Under the pieces are notes generated by a model. It searched no databases and was not told the DNA's origin. It saw only the letters and a program-made list of their open reading frames with translations. This document shows, piece by piece, positions 58,769 to 64,000 of a stretch of DNA of 64,000 bases. The translations under genes were made by a program, and so were the position numbers. Numbering within the stretch: position 1 is the first letter of the stretch; the number at the start of each line of letters is the position of its first letter. This stretch comes from Gemmatimonas aurantiaca (GTDB lineage: Bacteria; Gemmatimonadota; Gemmatimonadetes; Gemmatimonadales; Gemmatimonadaceae): positions 868,001 through 932,000 of the forward strand of contig NZ_JBBCJO010000005.1 of assembly GCF_037190085.1 (NCBI RefSeq), read 5' to 3'.

Positions 58769-59824
58769 TCATCGCGACGACCGCCGCAACTCCTCGAGTC
58801 GCGATTCGATCGCCGCCGGGGTGAACATGTCGTCGGCGATCTTCGCGATCTCCTCCGCTTCACGCCAGGCCTGCTCCAGCAGTTGCAGTTCCCCTTCCAT
58901 CGCGCGCCGCTCACTCTCTTCGTGCACGGCCATCTCGATGGCCAGACGCTGCTCGATGGGCAGCGAATGCAATGTGCCCGGCAGCTTCCGGATCTGAGAA
59001 CGCTTGCCCCGTGCGCCCCACACTTCGTCACCCTGGCGGCGGCCCGATCGCTGCTGGGCCTGCAACAGCACTCCCATGGGCGATCCGGAGTCTTCCAACA
59101 GTTGCACCGCGCCCTGCACCTTGGCCGACGAACCACCGAACCGGTTCACCGTGGGCATGAGCCGCGCGGCGATGCGCATCGCGTCGTCACCCGTCAACAA
59201 TGACGTGCCGCCGACATGTTCGAATCGCAACTGCAGCGGGGCATCGGGGCCCGCATGTTCGAGCGCACTCATGCGCGCATGCCGACGCTGCACATCCACC
59301 AGCGCACCGTCGGGCAGCCGCACCTTGCCGATGGACTTGTTCTGCCGGCCGTGAATGAGCGTCTCCCACAGCCCGCCGTTGGCATACACGCCCGCAAAGC
59401 TGCCGGCCGACGCGCCGAGTGCCATCACCCCGCCGATGATGGCCGTGGCGCTGCCCACGACAGCGCCGGTGATCAGCAGCTGCCGCTTGCGCCGCCGTCC
59501 GAACTGGTCGCCGTAGCGCCACGCCGCCATCTCGGGGCGCTGCGGTTCCCCGATGCGGATGATGTCGACCCCTTCACGCAGGCGGGCCAGTCCCACGTTG
59601 TCGGTACTGACCCGGAGACGGGAATCCCGGAACCGGCGCTCCATGGCCTCGATGGCTTCCCATCGCTCGTCGAGGGGCGACAGGTTCCAGCGGGCGCAAT
59701 TCCGGCACACCACCCAGAGGCGCCCACGCCGCCCATCGAAGGCCAGCCGCGACCCCACGGGAAAGGGTTCGAAGGCCTCATTGCGACCCAGATCGGCCGT
59801 ACAGTGGATGCAGGTGGTGAACAT
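58769..59824 (-). CDS. Zinc-ribbon membrane protein, paralog 1
   Basis: 351 residues from ATG 59824. It begins with CIHC (5-8) and CRNC (39-42). The shared core reads RWNLSPLDERWEAIEAMERRFR, VGLARLREG and RIGEPQRPEMAAWRYGDQFGRRRKR. One or two hydrophobic segments follow (ITGAVVGSATAIIGGVMALGA). The tail has LAIEMAVHEESERRAMEGELQLLEQAWREAEEIAKIADD, nearly the same as paralog 2. The middle thirds differ strongly. Function unknown. It is divergent from the cysteine desulfurase gene. Confidence 0.72.
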   Translation of the reverse strand: MFTTCIHCTADLGRNEAFEPFPVGSRLAFDGRRGRLWVVCRNCARWNLSPLDERWEAIEAMERRFRDSRLRVSTDNVGLARLREGVDIIRIGEPQRPEMAAWRYGDQFGRRRKRQLLITGAVVGSATAIIGGVMALGASAGSFAGVYANGGLWETLIHGRQNKSIGKVRLPDGALVDVQRRHARMSALEHAGPDAPLQLRFEHVGGTSLLTGDDAMRIAARLMPTVNRFGGSSAKVQGAVQLLEDSGSPMGVLLQAQQRSGRRQGDEVWGARGKRSQIRKLPGTLHSLPIEQRLAIEMAVHEESERRAMEGELQLLEQAWREAEEIAKIADDMFTPAAIESRLEELRRSSR

Positions 59825-59917
59825 GGCCCGGGAACCGTGCCGGAGACGGGGTGAACGGAGACCCATCGGACCGCGCGACCTGGGGCACCATGGGTGCACC
59901 TCACCGCCCGGTACCCC

Positions 59918-59923
59918 TAATTT
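59918..59923 (+). promoter_or_regulatory. TAATTT -10/-7 box upstream of the cysteine desulfurase
   Basis: TAATTT, six bases (ACGAGG), then ATG at 59930. GAGG touches the ATG and is too close for a normal ribosome-binding site. Confidence 0.45.
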
Positions 59924-59929
59924 ACGAGG

Positions 59930-61123
59930 ATGACCCAACCCGTGTACCTCGACCACGCCGCGACCACGCCAGTGCGCGACGAGGTCATGGCCGCCATGGC
60001 GCCGTTTTTCGGCCCCCGCTTCGGGAATCCCAGCAGTGTGCATCGCTGGGGACGCGAGGCCCGCGTCGCGCTGGACGAGGCGCGTGAGCGGCTCGCCACC
60101 TGCCTCGGCGCACATCCCGACGAGATCTGCTTCACTTCCGGTGGTACCGAAGGCGACAATTTCGCCATTCTCGGTGCCTGGCGGACGCAGCGCGCCACGG
60201 GACGCACGGCAGCCATCACGACGCCCATCGAGCACAAGGCCGTCCTGGCGGCCGTGCATCAGGTGGCCTGCGAGGGCGGTGAGGAACGCATCGTCCGCGT
60301 GAGCGGTGATGGGCTGGTCGACATCGACCACTTCCGGACCCTGCTGGACGATCGTGTGGCCATCGCCAGCGTGATGTGGGTCAACAACGAGGTCGGCGTC
60401 ATGCAGGACATCCCGACGCTCGCCGCGGAGGTGAAGCGGACGGGTGCGCTCTTCCACACCGACGCCGTGCAGGCCTTCGGCAAGGTGACGGTGGATGCGC
60501 GGCAGACGCCCTTCGACCTGCTCACGCTCTCCGGCCACAAGCTTGGCGCTCCCAAGGGCATCGGTGCGCTGTACATCCGCCGCGAGACGGCACTCGCGCC
60601 GCTCTTTCACGGTGGATCGCAGGACCGCGGTCGTCGGCCCGGCACGGAAAACGTGGCCTTTGCCGTGGGGCTGGCCACGGCGGCCGAACTGATGATCGCC
60701 GAACACACCGCGGAAGGTCGCCGACTCGGCGCGCTGCGGGACCGTTTCGAAGCGATGCTCCGCGCGCGCGTGCCCGACGTGATTTTTCATGGGGAGAAGG
60801 CGCCACGGGCGCCACACATCAGCAATCTCGCCATCCCCGGCACCGACAGTGAATCGATGCTGATGGCGCTCGATCTGCGCGGCATCGCCTGCAGTGCGGG
60901 CTCGGCGTGTCAGAGCGGCAGCGTGTCCGCATCGCACGTGCTCACGGCCATGGGCATTCCATCAGCGCAGGCCAATGCCGCGCTGCGTCTGTCGTTCGGC
61001 GCGCTCAGCACCGACGCCTGCGTGGATCGCACCGTCGACGTGATTGCATCGCTCGCGGAAAAGGCACGCGGTGGGGCAGCGCCGGTTGCCGGCGGGCAAA
61101 CCTTCGCCGTCGTCGATTTCTGA
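59930..61123 (+). CDS. iscS: Cysteine desulfurase (IscS/NifS type)
   Basis: 397 residues. It opens YLDHAATTPV. The PLP lysine is Lys204 in LTLSGHKLGAPKG, His102 is in TPIEHKAVL and the active-site Cys327 is in CSAGSACQSGSVSASHV. It takes sulfur from cysteine as an enzyme-bound persulfide. mnmA begins 2 nt after its stop, so the sulfur most likely serves tRNA thiolation; Fe-S assembly is also possible. No iscU or other isc/suf gene is near. NifS-like naming would be equally acceptable. Confidence 0.92.
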   Translation: MTQPVYLDHAATTPVRDEVMAAMAPFFGPRFGNPSSVHRWGREARVALDEARERLATCLGAHPDEICFTSGGTEGDNFAILGAWRTQRATGRTAAITTPIEHKAVLAAVHQVACEGGEERIVRVSGDGLVDIDHFRTLLDDRVAIASVMWVNNEVGVMQDIPTLAAEVKRTGALFHTDAVQAFGKVTVDARQTPFDLLTLSGHKLGAPKGIGALYIRRETALAPLFHGGSQDRGRRPGTENVAFAVGLATAAELMIAEHTAEGRRLGALRDRFEAMLRARVPDVIFHGEKAPRAPHISNLAIPGTDSESMLMALDLRGIACSAGSACQSGSVSASHVLTAMGIPSAQANAALRLSFGALSTDACVDRTVDVIASLAEKARGGAAPVAGGQTFAVVDF

Positions 61124-61125
61124 CC

Positions 61126-62277
61126 ATGCACACGCTTCCGCCCAGGGGCGATCGTGTGCTCGTGGCCATGAGCGGCGGTGTGGACTCGTCGGTGGCTGCG
61201 GCCCTGCTCATGGAGCACGGCTGCGATGTGGTGGGCGTGACGATGAAGCTGCACGGTGACGGCGCCGATGTTCCCGACCGTCCCTGCTGTTCACTCGACG
61301 CCACCAGCGATGCGCGGCGCGTCTGTGAGAAGCTCGGCATTCCGCACTATGTCACGAATCTCGTCGATCACTTCGGACACGATGTGCTCGAGGATTTTGT
61401 GCAGGAATACGCCCGTGGACGCACGCCCATTCCCTGCGTGCGCTGCAACACCTTCACGAAATTCCGCGATCTGCTGCACAAGGCCGATGCCATCGACGCG
61501 CCCTGGCTGGCCACGGGTCACTACGCGCGCATCGGACGTCGGAACGGTCAGGCGGTGATGGTGCGCGGGCTCGATGCGGCGAAAGATCAGAGTTACTTCC
61601 TCTGGGGCATCGATCGACCGGTGCTCGACCGTCTCGTATTGCCCATCGGCGCACAGACCAAGGCCGAGACACGCGAGATCGCGCGGCGATTCGGCCTGCG
61701 CACGGCGGAGAAGATCGAGAGTCAGGACATCTGCTTCGTGCCCGATGGGGATCATGTGCGTGTGATCGCCGAACATCTCGGTGACGACACCCCCGCCCTG
61801 CAGCCCGGCCCCCTGCAACTCGCCTCGGGTGAGGTGATCGGCGAGCATCAGGGATTCGCGCGGTTCACCGTGGGACAGCGCAAGGGGCTGCCCGGCGGAT
61901 TCGCGGAGCCGATGTTCGTCGTGGAGATCGTGCCCGAACGGCGCGCGGTGGTGATCGGTCCACGTGAAGCGCTGCTGGGCCGCGGCCTGGAGGCGCGTGA
62001 ACTCAACTGGCTCGCCGAGGCACCGGGTGTTGGCGATCAGGTGCAGGTGCAGGTGCGCAATCGTGCCCGTCCGTCACCGGCGACCATCGTGGCTCTCGAC
62101 GACACGGGCATCGAACTCGCCCTCGACGAACCCATCCAGGCCATCTCGCCCGGACAGTCGCTCGTGATCTACGACAATGAAGTCGTGCTCGGCGGCGGCG
62201 TCATCGAACGCGGGATGCGGACGGCACCGTCATCACGGCCACGAACATATCTGCCGTTACATTCAAGAGCGTCTTGA
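61126..62277 (+). CDS. mnmA: tRNA-specific 2-thiouridylase
   Basis: 383 residues from ATG 61126, 2 nt after the desulfurase stop. The PP-loop SGGVDSS is at 16-22. The catalytic cysteines are Cys107 (PIPCVRCNTFTKF) and Cys203 (SQDICFVPDG). Other marks: LATGHYARI, AKDQSYFLWGI and GQRKGLPGG. MnmA adds sulfur to U34 of tRNAs for Glu, Gln and Lys. The last 20 residues lie past the normal end (GGGVIERG) and overlap the convergent symporter gene by 77 nt. Confidence 0.94.
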   Translation: MHTLPPRGDRVLVAMSGGVDSSVAAALLMEHGCDVVGVTMKLHGDGADVPDRPCCSLDATSDARRVCEKLGIPHYVTNLVDHFGHDVLEDFVQEYARGRTPIPCVRCNTFTKFRDLLHKADAIDAPWLATGHYARIGRRNGQAVMVRGLDAAKDQSYFLWGIDRPVLDRLVLPIGAQTKAETREIARRFGLRTAEKIESQDICFVPDGDHVRVIAEHLGDDTPALQPGPLQLASGEVIGEHQGFARFTVGQRKGLPGGFAEPMFVVEIVPERRAVVIGPREALLGRGLEARELNWLAEAPGVGDQVQVQVRNRARPSPATIVALDDTGIELALDEPIQAISPGQSLVIYDNEVVLGGGVIERGMRTAPSSRPRTYLPLHSRAS

Positions 62278-63523
62278 ACATGTCGGGCAGTGTGTCGAGC
62301 GCGATCATGATCCCGATCCCCTCCACCGGCAGCCCGATACTGGTGTAGAGCGGCACCTGCAGCAGCATGCCGCCGCTGGGGATGCCCGGCGTGCTGAAGT
62401 TGAGGACCACACTCGACGCGGCCACCAGCAGCAGACTGCTCGTCGGCAGATCGATGCCGTACAACTTGGCCACGAACAGCGCACCCACCGGCCAGTAGAT
62501 CGCACTGGTCAGTTTGAAGACACTGGCACACAACGGCAGCACGAACCCGGTGGCCGTGGGCGGCAGGCCGAGTACGTCAGTGGCGCCTTTCACCATGGCG
62601 GGCAATGACGCGAGTGAACTGCGCGACCCCATGCCCACCACCTGCGATGGCACCAGCGCGCGCGCGAAGGCCCGCAACGGCACCCGCCGATTCACCGCGA
62701 TCATCGCATAGATGGCGATCGTGGCCACCAGATGCAGCACGATGATCACCATGATGTAAAAGCCGATCGCGCTCAGTGCCGATGCACCCAGCTTCTGTCC
62801 GAGCACGGTAGCCAGCGCAAAGATGCCCAGCCAGCCGATGGCGAGCATCCAGCGCACCACCACCAGCATCGTGTCGCCCATGCCCCGGAAGAACTCGAGC
62901 TGCGCGCGTCGTGGTCCTTCGTCCACACGACCGAGCGCGAACGCATAGAGCAATGTGAACAGGACGACCGGCAACAGTGTGCCATCGGCCGCGGCCTTGA
63001 TGGGATTGAGCGGAATGAGACTCAGCACCCAGGTGCGCAGCGACAGCGCATCCGAAGGCGGAATGTCGATCGTGGCCGTGGCACGCAGCCGGTCGGTGGC
63101 TGCGGGATCGAGTTGCAGCGTTTGAAACCACAGCGGTGAAACGAAGGCCGAGAACGCGGCGCAGGCGACGAGCAGCACCAGCATCCAGCCGAATGCCCGC
63201 GCGCCCACCCGTCCGGTGATCGAGAGATCGCCACCCCCGGCCACACCCACAATCAGCAGCGGCACGACCAGCGGAATCACCGTCATGCGCACGGCATTGA
63301 TCCAGCCCGTGCCGATGATGTCGAGCACGCCAAGCAGCGATGTCGTGGCGGACGATGGCGTGGCTTCGCGTGACAGCAGCATGCCCAGCATCAGGCCGAG
63401 CACGAGCCCCAGCGTCACCTGCACGCCCTGGGATCGCAGGGGGGATCCCAATGGGGATCCCGGTGGCGAGCGACGGGCGTTCGGTTCGGACGCTGGAGCG
63501 TTGGAGGGCGGGGCGGCAACCAT
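62201..63523 (-). CDS. Dicarboxylate/amino acid:cation symporter (DAACS family)
   Basis: 440 residues from ATG 63523. A soluble Pro/Ser leader (1-35) precedes eight or so membrane helices and two re-entrant loops. The signature SRSSLASLPAMVKGA is the serine-rich hairpin HP1, and NFSTPGIPSGGMLLQVP is HP2. The LNVTADMFVAVMTV helix carries the usual Asp near the substrate site. It takes up glutamate, aspartate or C4-dicarboxylates with H+ or Na+. TAGGTT stands 8 nt before the ATG. Its 3' end overlaps mnmA on the other strand. Confidence 0.9.
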   Translation of the reverse strand: MVAAPPSNAPASEPNARRSPPGSPLGSPLRSQGVQVTLGLVLGLMLGMLLSREATPSSATTSLLGVLDIIGTGWINAVRMTVIPLVVPLLIVGVAGGGDLSITGRVGARAFGWMLVLLVACAAFSAFVSPLWFQTLQLDPAATDRLRATATIDIPPSDALSLRTWVLSLIPLNPIKAAADGTLLPVVLFTLLYAFALGRVDEGPRRAQLEFFRGMGDTMLVVVRWMLAIGWLGIFALATVLGQKLGASALSAIGFYIMVIIVLHLVATIAIYAMIAVNRRVPLRAFARALVPSQVVGMGSRSSLASLPAMVKGATDVLGLPPTATGFVLPLCASVFKLTSAIYWPVGALFVAKLYGIDLPTSSLLLVAASSVVLNFSTPGIPSGGMLLQVPLYTSIGLPVEGIGIMIALDTLPDMFKTLLNVTADMFVAVMTVPSASRVR

Positions 63524-63965
63524 AGCCCGCGAACCTACACGCCGTGCAGGTCTCGCGCGAGACGTCAGTCGACCGGCCGCTTCGTCAGGAGGGTGCCTGG
63601 GATGTGTCGTCCACAACGATCCTCCACAACGATCCTCCACAAAAGACAAGGGAGGCGGCGCATACGTTGGTATATCCCGGCAATGCTCATGTGCACCCGC
63701 AATGGCCTAGTCGCTGCAGCCGCAGTCAAGCTCCTTTCGTCATCGGGTCGGTAGCCTTGGCCGGGACGTTCGCGGTGCTGTAGTCGCCAGCTCATCTCAA
63801 AGTGGCGAAGCGGGCGTTGATCCGGTGCGGCGCCCCAGCGGCAAGTCCACAGGGACCCGATCAACTCGACATATCCAGTGACCTAACGCATCCAGCGTTC
63901 AACCGTACGCGCGGTCTGCCCGGCCGATGAAGAGCCTGCGCGACCGGCGTACTGGAGGAGGCCTC
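63524..63965. other. Gene-free stretch with a tandem repeat
   Basis: 442 nt with no credible gene on either strand. It holds the 13-bp repeat at 63611-63642, and otherwise no promoter or hairpin I can support. Regulatory sequence for the symporter gene and the gene at 63966 must lie here. Confidence 0.5.
63611..63642. repeat. 13-bp tandem repeat upstream of the symporter gene
   Basis: CCACAACGATCCT occurs twice without mismatch, then CCACAA starts a third copy. Confidence 0.85.
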
Positions 63966-64000
63966 ATGCTGCTCTACTTCGACCGTTCTCGTGGCGCCCT
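63966..64000 (+). CDS. Start of an unidentified gene, cut by the window edge
   Basis: ATG at 63966 is preceded by GGAGGAGG ending 5 nt upstream, the best Shine-Dalgarno sequence in this part of the window. Eleven codons are visible (MLLYFDRSRGA). Nothing can be said about function. Confidence 0.4.
   Translation, partial: MLLYFDRSRGA

Noticed and set aside
59825..60937. An upstream extension of the zinc-ribbon paralog 1 frame
   Set aside because: It is antisense to the cysteine desulfurase gene; the ribbon motif begins directly after the ATG at 59824.

Overview
This 64 kb window is one stretch of a GC-rich bacterial chromosome. It carries about 50 protein genes and shows no rRNA, tRNA, insertion sequence, prophage or CRISPR array. 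The gene mix points to a Gram-negative, probably aerobic heterotroph: HemE and the oxygen-dependent HemF, a globin-coupled chemoreceptor, two TolC-linked exporters, lipoproteins, a secreted S9 peptidase and a bacillithiol-type deacetylase. The main sigma factor is short, like the RpoD proteins of the Bacteroidota/FCB group, and MacB-type permeases are abundant. My best inference is the phylum Gemmatimonadota (a Gemmatimonas-like organism), but this rests on gene content and style, not on a search.

Left part, mostly minus strand (1-19.4 kb). A rimO-hemL-SpoIID-oxidoreductase-DUF4105-hydantoinase run comes first. It is followed by rpoD-yajQ-SnoaL-like protein, aldehyde dehydrogenase-lepB, a small membrane protein, and an NtrC/NtrX-type regulator coupled to a membrane-anchored protein. 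A four-gene exporter operon follows (TolC, HlyD, two ABC-2 permeases). It is divergent from a TetR gene, and a clear promoter/operator lies between them.

Middle (20-40 kb). Single genes and small operons: comM, an S9 peptidase with a strong terminator, an FKBP lipoprotein-amidohydrolase pair, a ThrE-type exporter, a phosphopantetheinyl transferase, a thioredoxin-like protein convergent with a VKOR, DUF485-actP, and a diguanylate cyclase. A two-gene signalling operon joins a 1385-residue NtrY-like histidine kinase to a pseudokinase-kinase fusion.

Right part (40-64 kb). A nine-gene export operon has TolC, MacA-like adaptor, one MacB-like ATPase and six MacB/FtsX permeases that alternate between two subfamilies (A-B-A-B-A-B). 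Then come a globin-coupled chemoreceptor, hemE-hemF, bshB1-kynB, a tandem pair of zinc-ribbon membrane paralogs, cysteine desulfurase-mnmA (tRNA 2-thiouridine supply) and a dicarboxylate symporter.

Two window-wide patterns stand out. First, at least nine transcription units have a TAnnnT box (mostly TAnnTT, four times exactly TATCTTTC) ending 5-7 nt before the start codon and no clear Shine-Dalgarno sequence, which suggests leaderless mRNAs read by the Bacteroidota-like sigma factor. Second, short tandem duplications of 10-26 bp sit at gene edges, most of them on or just after stop codons.
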